A stretch of DNA of 39,290 nucleotides from Cellulosilyticum sp. (GTDB lineage Bacteria > Bacillota > Clostridia > Lachnospirales > Cellulosilyticaceae): contig JAFOHG010000079.1 of assembly GCA_017421915.1 (NCBI GenBank), forward strand, positions 1-39,290, read 5' to 3'. A program made the position numbers and the translations under genes. How positions within the stretch are numbered: position 1 is the first letter of the stretch; each line of letters starts with the position of its first letter. This document shows, piece by piece, positions 1 through 7,574 of the stretch. Under the pieces are notes generated by a model that searched no databases, was not told the DNA's origin, and saw nothing but the letters and a program-made list of their open reading frames with translations.

Positions 1-10
1 CTTCCGATCT
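1..10. other. Probable Illumina adapter remnant at the contig edge
   Basis: The first ten bases, CTTCCGATCT, are identical to the 3' end shared by the standard Illumina TruSeq adapters. They sit at the very edge of the window, immediately before sequence that reads as a Nif3 N-terminus. A chance match of ten bases at exactly the first position is unlikely, so I infer untrimmed adapter at an assembly end. The bases happen to keep the downstream reading frame open, so they would be silently translated. Confidence 0.7.
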
Positions 11-1082
11 AGAAAGATTTGCACCTAAATATTTAGCAGAAAAATGGGATAATGTAGGGTTGATGGTGGGAGATCCTAATCAAGAAGTGCATAAAGTATT
101 ATGTGCTTTAGACCTAAATGAGGAAGTAGTAGATGAAGCTATTACTGAGGGGGTAGATTGTATTGTAACCCATCATCCATTTCTCTTTAAGCCACTAAAA
201 CATATTAACTTACAAGATACACAAGGGAGAATCATTGAGAAGCTTATTAAAAATAGTATAAGTGTTTACTCTATGCATACTAATTATGATGTAACTTGGG
301 GTGGGCTTAATGACGAATTAGCAAGGGGGCTAGGCTTAGAAAATGTTCAGTTATTAGAGACCACATATGAGGAGTTATTTTATAAATGCATGATTTATGT
401 ACCCGTATCACATTACGAGATCGTACGTAAGGTCATTATTGATAACATGACTACTCAAATAGGTGATTATGTAGGGTGTACTTTTACAACAGCTGAAGGA
501 GAAGGGACGTTTATTCCTTTAACTGGAAGTCAGCCATACGTAGGAGAAGAAGGGGTATTAGAAAGCGTAAAAGAATGTCAGATAAGTTTTATGGGGACAA
601 ATGCCGAAATACAATATATATTAGAAGCAGTAAAAGAGGTACATCCATATGAAGAAGTAGCTACTGATGTCTTTGAATTGAAAAATTTAAAGAAAAGATA
701 TGGTATAGGTCGCTATGGAACACTTAAAGAACCTATCAGCTTAGAAGAGTGGATTAAGATAGTTAAAGATTATTTTAATATAGAACATTTAAGGGTAACG
801 GATCCATCTTCAAGGATGATTCAAACAGTGGCCATTTGTTCAGGAGCGGGTAGTGAGTTTATAGGCAAAGCAGCTCAATTTGCAGATGTATATATTACTG
901 GTGATTTAAAGTTTCATGAAGGCCAAATGGCAAAAAGTTTAGGTTTAGTCGTTATAGATGTAGGGCACTATGCCTCAGAACAAATTGCATTAAAGCCGAT
1001 TGGAAATTGTATCAATATGAATTTCAAGAAGTGTGAAGTTTTATACTCCAAAATGAATGGAGAAACATTATGGATTAAATAA
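3..1082 (+). CDS. Nif3-like dinuclear metal center protein (YqfO family), 5'-truncated
   Basis: This is a Nif3/YqfO/GTP cyclohydrolase I type 2-like protein, a conserved family with a two-metal centre whose biological role is unsettled. The frame is open to the left edge and reads FAPKYLAEKWDNVGLMVGD, the usual family N-terminus. The ATG at 60 is therefore an internal Met, and the true start lies outside the window, probably about 10 to 15 codons upstream. Metal-ligand motifs are visible: an HHP near positions 171-179 and a C-terminal GHYASE near 961-978. The middle part matches the inserted domain found in the long bacterial versions (about 370 aa). The stop lies 13 bases before the start of the nucleoside kinase, so the two are probably co-transcribed. 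In related genomes a tRNA methyltransferase gene (trmK) often precedes nif3, but it cannot be seen here. The first three codons may derive from adapter. Confidence 0.9.
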   Translation, partial: SDLERFAPKYLAEKWDNVGLMVGDPNQEVHKVLCALDLNEEVVDEAITEGVDCIVTHHPFLFKPLKHINLQDTQGRIIEKLIKNSISVYSMHTNYDVTWGGLNDELARGLGLENVQLLETTYEELFYKCMIYVPVSHYEIVRKVIIDNMTTQIGDYVGCTFTTAEGEGTFIPLTGSQPYVGEEGVLESVKECQISFMGTNAEIQYILEAVKEVHPYEEVATDVFELKNLKKRYGIGRYGTLKEPISLEEWIKIVKDYFNIEHLRVTDPSSRMIQTVAICSGAGSEFIGKAAQFADVYITGDLKFHEGQMAKSLGLVVIDVGHYASEQIALKPIGNCINMNFKKCEVLYSKMNGETLWIK

Positions 1083-1095
1083 AGGGGGAGAGAGT

Positions 1096-2754
1096 ATGGG
1101 AGAATGTATAAAAGTTCAGTTAAAAAATGGGCAGGTTTTAGAGGTTGATAAGGGGACAACATTGCAAGAGATTGCTTTAAAAGTACAAAAAGATTATACG
1201 TATCCTATTATGATTGCTAAAATAGATAATCACTTTAAGGAATTACGTTCACGGGTCGAAAGTGATTTGAAAGATTTAGAATTTATCCATTTGGGTCAAA
1301 AAGATGGTATGCGTGTGTATCAAAGAAGTGTAACTTTTTTATTAATTGCTGCGGCTAAACGTATTATGAAGACGTGTCATATATTGGTTAATCATCATAT
1401 AGCAGGAGGTTTGTTCTGTGAGTTTTCTGATGCAAGTTGTTGCACAGAAGATAATATAGATGCTATTGAAAAAATGATGCAAGTAATGGTAAAAGAAGCA
1501 CTTGTTATTGATAAAAAAGTTGTTTCAGTAGATGAAGCCTTAGAAATTTTTGAACAAGAAGATATGCCAGATAAGAAAAAGTTATTTAAATATCGTCGCA
1601 CTTCAACGGTGAATGTGTATATTCTAGATGGCATAAAGAATTATTTCTATGGTTATATGGTAACCAATACAAATCAGCTCCCACTATTTCAATTGATTCC
1701 TTATGCTCATGGTTTTATCTTACAATTTCCAGATGAGAATAATCCGGATGTGATTGCACCTTTTGTACCACAACCAAAGCTTTCTCACATTTTTAGAGAA
1801 TCTGAAAGATGGGCAAGGATTTTAGGAGTAGATACAGTAGGAGCTTTAAATGACATCATTGCAGAAGGGCAATCTGATGAACTCATTAAGGTCTCTGAGG
1901 CATTACATGAAAAGAAGATTGCATATATTGCAGATCAGATTACTCAGCGCAAAAATGTTAAGTTAATTATGATTGCTGGACCTTCTTCTTCTGGTAAGAC
2001 TACAACTGCTAAACGTCTATGTATTCAACTTAAAGTAAATGGGATAAAACCTCGTGTTATTTCCATTGATGATTATTTTGTAAATCGCAATGAAACACCT
2101 AGGGATGAACAAGGAGAATTTGATTTTGAAGCATTAGAAGCAATAGATATTGAACTCTTTAATAAGCATATGAAAGCTTTAATTGAAGGTGAAACAGTGG
2201 AGATACCAAGTTTTAACTTTGTATTGGGACAAAGAGAATATCATGGAAAAACCATTCATTTAGCAGATGATGAAGTGTTAATTATTGAGGGGATTCATGG
2301 ATTAAATGAAAAATTAAGTTATGCTATTCCAAAAGAAAATAAGTTTAAGATTTATGTAAGTTGTTTAACACAACTTAATATTGATGAGCATAATCGAATT
2401 CCTACCACAGATACAAGATTAATTCGTAGGATGATTCGTGATAATCAATATCGTGGCACAGAACCAGAAAAAACATTAGCGCTTTGGTCATCTGTAAGAC
2501 GCGGTGAAAATAAAAATATTTTTCCATTTCAGGAAGAAGCAGATGTTATGCTTAACACAGTTTTAATCTATGAATTAGCAGCGCTTAAATCTTTAGCGGA
2601 ACCATTATTATTTAGAGTACCAAGGACCTCTCCTTATTATAGTGAAGCAAAAAGAATGTTAAAATTCTTAGAGTATTTTTTACCAATGGATAATTCTAAG
2701 ATTCCAAGTAATTCATTACTACGTGAATTTGTAGGTGGCAGTTCATTTGAATAG
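1096..2754 (+). CDS. TGS-domain nucleoside kinase (uridine kinase-like)
   Basis: A 552-aa protein of the clostridial family that joins an N-terminal TGS domain and a threonyl-tRNA-synthetase-like second domain (roughly residues 1-220) to a C-terminal phosphoribulokinase/uridine kinase domain. The Walker A loop AGPSSSGKTT lies near residues 294-303, followed by the IDDYF and EGIHGLN motifs typical of uridine kinases. It presumably phosphorylates a nucleoside in the cytoplasm; the exact substrate is not evident. I chose ATG 1096, preceded by AAAGGGGGAG, over an in-frame ATG at 1057, which overlaps nif3 and has no ribosome binding site. The TGS part suggests a nucleotide- or RNA-sensing role, which is inference. 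It follows nif3 closely and is followed by the independently transcribed rnpB. Confidence 0.88.
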   Translation: MGECIKVQLKNGQVLEVDKGTTLQEIALKVQKDYTYPIMIAKIDNHFKELRSRVESDLKDLEFIHLGQKDGMRVYQRSVTFLLIAAAKRIMKTCHILVNHHIAGGLFCEFSDASCCTEDNIDAIEKMMQVMVKEALVIDKKVVSVDEALEIFEQEDMPDKKKLFKYRRTSTVNVYILDGIKNYFYGYMVTNTNQLPLFQLIPYAHGFILQFPDENNPDVIAPFVPQPKLSHIFRESERWARILGVDTVGALNDIIAEGQSDELIKVSEALHEKKIAYIADQITQRKNVKLIMIAGPSSSGKTTTAKRLCIQLKVNGIKPRVISIDDYFVNRNETPRDEQGEFDFEALEAIDIELFNKHMKALIEGETVEIPSFNFVLGQREYHGKTIHLADDEVLIIEGIHGLNEKLSYAIPKENKFKIYVSCLTQLNIDEHNRIPTTDTRLIRRMIRDNQYRGTEPEKTLALWSSVRRGENKNIFPFQEEADVMLNTVLIYELAALKSLAEPLLFRVPRTSPYYSEAKRMLKFLEYFLPMDNSKIPSNSLLREFVGGSSFE

Positions 2755-2778
2755 AGGCAATAAAATAGGTTGAAATAA

Positions 2779-2807
2779 TTGACAAGGTAAAAGAAATAAG
2801 TTAGAAT
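2779..2807 (+). promoter_or_regulatory. rnpB promoter, sigma-A type
   Basis: TTGACA at 2779-2784 and TAGAAT at 2802-2807 are separated by exactly 17 bases. The predicted start of transcription, about 2814, coincides with the first base of helix P1 of the RNase P RNA, which supports both calls. Confidence 0.88.
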
Positions 2808-2813
2808 AATAAA

Positions 2814-3167
2814 GCTGTTAAGTAAGCCAGACAGTCGCATGTATCGATTCGAAAGAAGATACCTGAGGAACGTCCGGGCTCCATAGAGCAAGGTGCTGGG
2901 TAATACCCAGTGGAGGTAACTCTAAGGAAAGTGCAACAGAAATAAACCACCTATCATTAGATGGGAAAGGGTGGAAAGGCGAGGTAAGAGCTCACCGTCC
3001 CTTAGGTGACTAAGGGAGCCATGTAAACCCCACCTGGAGCAAGACCGTATAAAGACATTAATAGTGGCTCGCTAGTCTTGGGTAGGTCGCTAGAGCCAAT
3101 AGGTAACTGTTGGCGTAGATAGATGACTGTCAAATACAGAACCCGGCGTATAGACTTGGTTAACAGT
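2814..3167 (+). ncRNA. rnpB: RNase P RNA (catalytic subunit), class A
   Basis: This is the RNA subunit of ribonuclease P, which matures the 5' ends of tRNAs. Landmarks: helix P1 is closed by CTGTTAA (from 2815) and TTAACAG (ending 3166); P2 by ACAGTC (from 2831) and GACTGT; the first conserved region reads GAGGAACGTCCGGGCTCC (2865-2882); GTGCAACAGAAA, AAGAGCTCACCG, GTAAACCCCACC and GGAGCAAGACC follow in the expected order; the last conserved region is ACAGAACCCGGCGTATAG. The layout is that of class A RNAs such as that of E. coli, not the class B form of Bacillus. At 354 nt the size is normal. Helix P4 carries an unusual but compensated pair (2871 with 3148), reported as a finding. It has its own promoter and terminator. 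Confidence 0.96.
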
Positions 3168-3171
3168 AAAT

Positions 3172-3211
3172 AAAAAGCTCAATGCTTTATAGCATTGAGC
3201 TTTTTATTTTT
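3172..3211 (+). terminator. rnpB intrinsic terminator
   Basis: A perfect 15-bp stem (3172-3186 with 3191-3205) closes a four-base loop. The 3' arm ends in TTTTT and is followed by ATTTTT. It starts five bases after the mature 3' end of the RNA. Confidence 0.92.
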
Positions 3212-3256
3212 GTTTATTTATAAAAGTAAATATTTTAAAGGCCCATTATTCCGCAT

Positions 3257-3301
3257 AAAAAATAAGCCGAGAGTGTATTAAAACAATCTCAGCCTATTTT
3301 T
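3257..3301 (-). terminator. Terminator of the MscS gene
   Basis: On the minus strand a 14-bp stem (3288-3301 with 3258-3271) forms using two G-U pairs and is followed by a run of U. In the plus-strand RNA the same two positions would be A-C mismatches, so the element is directional. It begins at the stop codon of the mscS-family gene. Confidence 0.8.
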
Positions 3302-4424
3302 AATGAGCAGTTGGTTGCGGCATTAGAATAGTTTGAGTAGGAAAAGCAATTTCAATATTGTTGGATTCACAAAACTCAAGAATTTTTAGATTAACTGCTT
3401 CTTGTACGGCTAAATATTGTGCAAATTGTGTTGGTAAAGTATAGTAAATAATACGTATATTTAAGCTATAATCTCCAAAGTCGGTGAAATGAACAATATA
3501 GGTATCTTTTTCAATATCTTCAAATTGTGAAAGAATAGCTCGAATTTGATTGGTACATATATTGAGCTGTTCAGGTGTTGTATTATAAGATACGCCTAGA
3601 TCAAAAGAAACACGTCTTTTTTTCATACGACTCCAATTAATAATATTAGCATTACTAATTGTATTATTAGGAATAATGACAAGGCCTTGAGAAAAAGTAC
3701 GAATACGTGTGCTTCTAAAACTAATATCTTCTACAATACCTTCTAAATCATCAATACTTACCCAATCGCTAATACTAAAAGGTTTATCTAATAAAAGAAA
3801 CATACCAGAAATCATGCTTGCTAGAGAGTCTTTAGCAACAAAAGCAACAGCAGCACCACCAATACCAACCCCAGTTAATAAACCTGAAAAATCAGGAACT
3901 AAAAAAATGAGTACGATGCTACAGCCCACTATAATAGTGATGAAGTTAATGATGCGAGATAAATAGCGAATAAAGACAGTATTATCGATTAAAGAAAGTT
4001 GCTCATTAAGTTCAGTAAAAAAGTGTTCATATAGACATTCTAATTCGTAAATAAACCAAGTTACAATACCTGCTATAGTAGCTAAATAAAGTTTAGTGAG
4101 AAAGGCCAAAGGAATAAGACTAAGGGTTAATTTAAAATCGCCTAAGTAGAAAGACTGCTCAGCTGAATTTGTATAAAATACAAAAGGAGAGACAGCTAAT
4201 GCAATGTATATACCAGTGGTTAAAATGAAATAATTAATAGGCGATTTTAACCCATTAAAGGCACTAATTTCTAAATGGACTTTATGAAATTTAATACGTG
4301 CTAGTGTATGAATGATCCACTTACTTAAAAAACGTCTTGCTATGAGCATGATTAATAAAACAATAAGTGAAAAGAAAAGACGTAAAATAATAGGATCATG
4401 GCTTAATTCTTTAAATGAAAACAT
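3300..4424 (-). CDS. MscS-family mechanosensitive ion channel
   Basis: A 374-aa inner membrane channel that should open under membrane tension and release solutes on hypo-osmotic shock. Predicted membrane segments lie near residues 12-30, 62-84, 103-125 and 157-177. The pore-lining helix follows with the family's Gly/Ala-rich pattern, GVGIGGAAVAFVAKD (185-199). After it come the beta domain (DWVSIDDLEGIVEDISFRST) and the cytoplasmic alpha/beta domain. The extra N-terminal helices put it with the larger YnaI-like or archaeal MscMJ-like channels rather than with three-helix MscS. The start has an AGAAAGGA ribosome binding site. It is a single gene, divergent from the 95-aa gene, with a terminator directly after the stop. 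Confidence 0.93.
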   Translation of the reverse strand: MFSFKELSHDPIILRLFFSLIVLLIMLIARRFLSKWIIHTLARIKFHKVHLEISAFNGLKSPINYFILTTGIYIALAVSPFVFYTNSAEQSFYLGDFKLTLSLIPLAFLTKLYLATIAGIVTWFIYELECLYEHFFTELNEQLSLIDNTVFIRYLSRIINFITIIVGCSIVLIFLVPDFSGLLTGVGIGGAAVAFVAKDSLASMISGMFLLLDKPFSISDWVSIDDLEGIVEDISFRSTRIRTFSQGLVIIPNNTISNANIINWSRMKKRRVSFDLGVSYNTTPEQLNICTNQIRAILSQFEDIEKDTYIVHFTDFGDYSLNIRIIYYTLPTQFAQYLAVQEAVNLKILEFCESNNIEIAFPTQTILMPQPTAH

Positions 4425-4455
4425 AATAAATCCTTTCTATAGTGATATCGTTAGT

Positions 4456-4461
4456 ATTATA
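4456..4461 (-). promoter_or_regulatory. Candidate -10 of the mscS-family gene
   Basis: The minus strand reads TATAAT here, about 32 bases before the start codon. The matching -35 region (TTTTCC at 17-base spacing) is poor, so only the -10 is supported. Confidence 0.4.
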
Positions 4462-4492
4462 CAATGACTGGGAGAAAAGGAAAAGGAATTTC

Positions 4493-4522
4493 TAGTCAAA
4501 GTTATAAGCTATATGGTATAAT
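4493..4522 (+). promoter_or_regulatory. Candidate promoter of the 95-aa gene, DUF2953 and gerW
   Basis: TATAAT at 4517-4522 is preceded at 18 bases by TAGTCA (4493-4498), which matches four of six -35 positions. It lies back to back with the mscS-family promoter in a 168-bp divergent region. Confidence 0.45.
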
Positions 4523-4552
4523 ATAACAAAGTTAGGTCAATAGTATAAGAGA

Positions 4553-4584
4553 GAAGATAGAAAAGATAGAAAAGATAGAAAAGG
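4553..4584 (+). repeat. Short tandem repeat at a ribosome binding site
   Basis: Two exact copies of the 9-mer AAAAGATAG (4561-4578) follow a partial copy (GAAGATAG, 4553-4560) and run into AAAAGG, the ribosome binding site of the gene starting at 4593. Changes in copy number would alter the spacing of the leader. Confidence 0.7.
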
Positions 4585-4592
4585 CGTTTACG

Positions 4593-4880
4593 ATGAAGAT
4601 TAGTAAAGAAGTCTGGATTGACAAACATATTAAGTGGAATATATTAAAAAAGAGAGAGATTTATAAGCATAATTGCTATAAAGGACATGCTTATTTGGTT
4701 TGTACATCACCACATGAACATTTGTTATTTGAAATTATAGAAGCAAGTGTTTTAAATGAATGGTATGCACAGGAGACGCTACTTGCAGTATGTGAAAATA
4801 AGCAACAAGCTATTACGCAAGTTAAGATGTTAGTTGATGCTTTATATAATCAGAAGACGCTTACCTATACGCAGTTATAG
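4593..4880 (+). CDS. Hypothetical protein, 95 aa
   Basis: I do not recognise this protein. It is short and basic at its N-terminus, with Trp, Tyr and His residues early on (KHIKWNILKK, then a Tyr/His/Cys cluster near residues 24-40). It has no signal peptide or membrane segment, and the C-terminal half looks helical. Two Cys (about 28 and 37) with neighbouring His residues could bind a metal, but no standard motif is present. Support for a real gene comes from the AAAAGG site ten bases before the ATG, the candidate promoter upstream, and its place 17 bases ahead of the DUF2953 gene in the same orientation. In Bacillus the DUF2953-gerW pair (ytfI-ytfJ) has no such leading gene that I recall. 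The function is unknown; context hints at sporulation or envelope work. Confidence 0.68.
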   Translation: MKISKEVWIDKHIKWNILKKREIYKHNCYKGHAYLVCTSPHEHLLFEIIEASVLNEWYAQETLLAVCENKQQAITQVKMLVDALYNQKTLTYTQL

Positions 4881-4897
4881 TATAAAAGAGGTGTATA

Positions 4898-5797
4898 ATG
4901 GGTATTTTATGGTTAATTATAAAAATAATTCTTATAATTCTCCTTGCTATTTTAGTATTAGTTTTTGCTGTAGTGGGTATAGTGTTAGTAGCACCTATTC
5001 GTTATGAAGCATATTTGGCAAAATATGAAACGTTAGCATATGATATTAAATTTACTTATTTGTTGGGAATTAAAGGGAACTTTTATTTAGAAGGACAAGA
5101 AAAGAATCATAAGATAAGTGCTTTTGGAAAAATACTTTATAAAGATCAGGTTGTTGAAGAAGCCAGTCCAGCAGAAGACAAACAAGAAAAGGTAGAGTCA
5201 AATATAAAAGAATCTAAAAATAATAGAATTTATACTGTTAAAGAGTATGAGGAAACTAATAGACAGAAAAAGGTTTTAAACAAGAAACCATCTAAAACAG
5301 AAGATGTAAAAATTATAAAAGAAGTAAATCAAAATATAAAACAAAGCATTGAAGATGAAGTTGAAGGAGCAGGGGATAAAGTAAAGGATGAAACAATCCA
5401 AACAATTAATGGGATGTCCTATGCTTGGGTAAAAAGATTTATTTCAGATAAAAATACTTATAGTGCCTTAAAGGAAGTGCTTAAGTGTATATGGAGCATT
5501 ATAAGGTATATATCACCATATGAGTGGAGTTTTGAACTGGTTATAGGAGAAGATGAGCCGGCTGATACAGGAGAAACTATAGCTAAATTAACAATGCTTT
5601 ACCCTCTTTATTATCAACATGGTATTATTCGAGGGAATTACGAAAAAAAATGTTTAGAAGGTGGATTTTTAGTAAAAGGTAAATTTAGATTAGGTAAAAT
5701 CCTGTTCTATTTCTTTAAATGTATTTTAAATAAGCAAGTTAAAGATTTGATTAAATTAGTACTTCGATTAAGAAAGGATGAAAGTCATGGAGAATAA
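4898..5797 (+). CDS. DUF2953 domain-containing membrane protein (YtfI-like)
   Basis: A 299-aa protein with one N-terminal membrane helix (about residues 4-32), the conserved APIRYEAYL stretch just after it, a long charged Lys/Glu-rich linker (about 85-165), and a C-terminal domain with VIGEDEPADTGE, the core motif of DUF2953. The family is found next to gerW in spore formers and is annotated as sporulation-associated, but no biochemical role is known. The domain is probably exposed on one face of the mother-cell or outer forespore membrane, which is inference. The start has AAGAGGTG seven bases upstream. The end overlaps the start of gerW by 11 bases, a sign of translational coupling. Confidence 0.85.
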   Translation: MGILWLIIKIILIILLAILVLVFAVVGIVLVAPIRYEAYLAKYETLAYDIKFTYLLGIKGNFYLEGQEKNHKISAFGKILYKDQVVEEASPAEDKQEKVESNIKESKNNRIYTVKEYEETNRQKKVLNKKPSKTEDVKIIKEVNQNIKQSIEDEVEGAGDKVKDETIQTINGMSYAWVKRFISDKNTYSALKEVLKCIWSIIRYISPYEWSFELVIGEDEPADTGETIAKLTMLYPLYYQHGIIRGNYEKKCLEGGFLVKGKFRLGKILFYFFKCILNKQVKDLIKLVLRLRKDESHGE

Positions 5798-6242
5798 AAT
5801 AAGTGAAGATTTAAATGGATTAATGCATCAATTAGAAAACTTTATTACAACTAAAACAGTAATAGGTGAACCAATTCATATTGACAATACTATTTTAGTA
5901 CCACTTATTGATGTAAGTTTTGCGGCAGCTACAGGTTCTACAGCTAGTAATAAGTTTGTAGAAAGACATAAGGAAAAAGAAAGAAAAGTAGAAGGTGGAA
6001 CAGGTGCAGGAGCAGGCGGACTTGGGGCAAAAGTGATGCCAAGTGCAATGCTTGTTATTCAAAATGGTACTACCCAGCTTATTAATATTAAAAGTCAAGA
6101 TAGCATTACAAAATTAATTGATATGATTCCAGGTTTAATTTCTAAAATACCTGAGTTCTTTGGTAAAGCACCAAAAGAAGAAAGTGTAGAAGAAAAAGTA
6201 GAAGAAGTTAATACTTATCATGAGATGAAAGAATCTAAATAG
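5787..6242 (+). CDS. GerW family sporulation protein (YtfJ)
   Basis: A 151-aa homologue of B. subtilis GerW (YtfJ), a forespore protein required for full germination response. Features: an N-terminal helix with FITTKTVIGEPI, the VPLIDVSFAAATG segment, a glycine-rich turn (EGGTGAGAGGLGAKV, about 69-83), then MPSAMLVIQNG and a C-terminal amphipathic part ending in an acidic tail. I prefer ATG 5787, spaced nine bases from AGAAAGG, over ATG 5778, which lies directly on that site. It is coupled to the upstream DUF2953 gene by an 11-base overlap, the same pairing as ytfI-ytfJ. Confidence 0.92.
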   Translation: MENKISEDLNGLMHQLENFITTKTVIGEPIHIDNTILVPLIDVSFAAATGSTASNKFVERHKEKERKVEGGTGAGAGGLGAKVMPSAMLVIQNGTTQLINIKSQDSITKLIDMIPGLISKIPEFFGKAPKEESVEEKVEEVNTYHEMKESK

Positions 6243-6274
6243 AAGGATTCAGATAAAATCTAAAATAAGTATGA

Positions 6275-6326
6275 AATAAAAAAGATGATGAAAACTAATA
6301 ATTTAGTTTCATCATCTTTTTTATTT
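6275..6326. terminator. Bidirectional terminator between gerW and ychF
   Basis: GATGATGAAAACTA (6284-6297) pairs with TAGTTTCATCATC (6304-6316), with one bulged A. The stem is extended by A-runs on the left and T-runs on the right, so either transcript ends in a U-tract. It lies between convergent genes. Confidence 0.88.
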
Positions 6327-6331
6327 AAATA

Positions 6332-7426
6332 TTAAACATTAAATCTAAATAAGATAATATCTCCATCTTGAACAACATATTCTTTACCTTCAAGACGAAC
6401 AAGACCTTTTTCTTTAGCTGCAGTATAAGAACCACAAGCAACTAAATCTTCAAAGTTTACGATTTCTGCACGGATAAATCCTCTTTCAAAATCAGAGTGA
6501 ATTTTTCCAGCTGCCCCAGGTGCCTTAGTACCTACTTTGATAGTCCAAGCACGTACTTCTTGTTCACCAGCAGTTAAGTAGCTGATTAGACCAAGAAGTT
6601 TATAGCTTGCAGCAACTAAACGGTCGAAACCAGTTGATGTTAGTCCAAGATCTTCAAGGAAAGCTGCCTTTTCTTCTTCATCTAATTCAGAAAGTTCTTG
6701 TTCAATTTTAGCACAGATAACAAATGTTTCAGAACCTTCACTAGCTGAGTAATCACGTACACGTTTAACGTATTCGTTTTCTACACCACCAATTAAATCA
6801 TCATCACAAATATTAGCAGCATAAAGCATAGGTTTAGCTGTGATTAATCCAATAGAATTAATGAAAGCATCTTTTTCTTCATCTTCTCCTAAAAGGTTAC
6901 GTGCTGGTTTACCTGATTCTAAAGTAGCGTAAATTTCTTTTAATACTTCTACTTCAGCAGCAGCAGCTTTATCAGCTTTAGCGGCTTTTTGTTGTTTTGC
7001 AATACGTCTTTCAATCATTTCCATATCAGCAAAAGCAAGCTCTAAATTTATTGTTTCAATATCACGAATAGGGTCTACAGTTTTATCAACGTGAACAATA
7101 TTTTCATCTTCAAAGCAACGTACAACTTGTACAATAGCATCTACTTCACGAATATGTGATAAGAATTGATTTCCTAATCCTTCACCTTTACTTGCCCCTC
7201 TAATAAGACCTGCAATATCTACAAATTCAATAGCAGCAGGTAAGGTACGTTTTGAATTATACATTTGACGTAATACTTCTAGACGTTTATCTGGTACAGG
7301 TACAACACCTACGTTAGGCTCGATTGTACAGAATGGATAGTTAGCAGATTCAGCACCTGCTTTAGTTAATGCATTAAATAGTGTACTTTTTCCTACATTA
7401 GGAAGTCCAACTATTCCAAGTTTCAT
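6332..7426 (-). CDS. ychF: Redox-regulated ATPase YchF
   Basis: A 364-aa Obg-family P-loop protein that prefers ATP to GTP, binds ribosomes and influences stress responses. The G1 motif GLPNVGKST is at the N-terminus. DIAGLIRGASKGEGLGNQFL (G3 region with the HAS-type Gly-rich loop) follows, then the coiled-coil insert and the C-terminal TGS domain ending in DGDIILFRFNV. The length equals that of E. coli YchF (363 aa). I start at ATG 7426 because GAGGAAGG is correctly spaced from it, whereas it directly abuts the other in-frame ATG at 7435. Codon use is richer in C-ending codons than its neighbours, as for a highly expressed gene. A 15-bp dyad lies in the leader. Confidence 0.97.
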   Translation of the reverse strand: MKLGIVGLPNVGKSTLFNALTKAGAESANYPFCTIEPNVGVVPVPDKRLEVLRQMYNSKRTLPAAIEFVDIAGLIRGASKGEGLGNQFLSHIREVDAIVQVVRCFEDENIVHVDKTVDPIRDIETINLELAFADMEMIERRIAKQQKAAKADKAAAAEVEVLKEIYATLESGKPARNLLGEDEEKDAFINSIGLITAKPMLYAANICDDDLIGGVENEYVKRVRDYSASEGSETFVICAKIEQELSELDEEEKAAFLEDLGLTSTGFDRLVAASYKLLGLISYLTAGEQEVRAWTIKVGTKAPGAAGKIHSDFERGFIRAEIVNFEDLVACGSYTAAKEKGLVRLEGKEYVVQDGDIILFRFNV

Positions 7427-7445
7427 ATGTTTCATCCTTCCTCAG

Positions 7446-7489
7446 ACTTATGACTTTTAGATAAAGTGTACATACTAAAAGTTATAAGT
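7446..7489. repeat. Inverted repeat in the ychF upstream region
   Basis: ACTTATGACTTTTAG (7446-7460) and CTAAAAGTTATAAGT (7475-7489) are inverted copies matching at 14 of 15 positions across a 14-base spacer. CATACT and AGTATG form a smaller nested dyad inside the right half. No U-run follows on the minus strand, so a terminator is unlikely. It could be an operator or a leader hairpin. Confidence 0.55.
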
Positions 7490-7540
7490 ATGTTTATATC
7501 CTATATAGTTTATCGCATTATGGGAATAAATACAACAAAT

Positions 7541-7574
7541 TAAATAAAACTGCAATAAATTGCAGTTTTATTTA
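7541..7574 (-). terminator. Terminator of the 60-aa gene
   Basis: A perfect 15-bp stem (7541-7555 with 7560-7574) has a four-base loop and, on the minus strand, ends in UUUUAUUUAAUUU. It overlaps the last codons of the 60-aa gene, which supports that gene being real. Confidence 0.85.
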
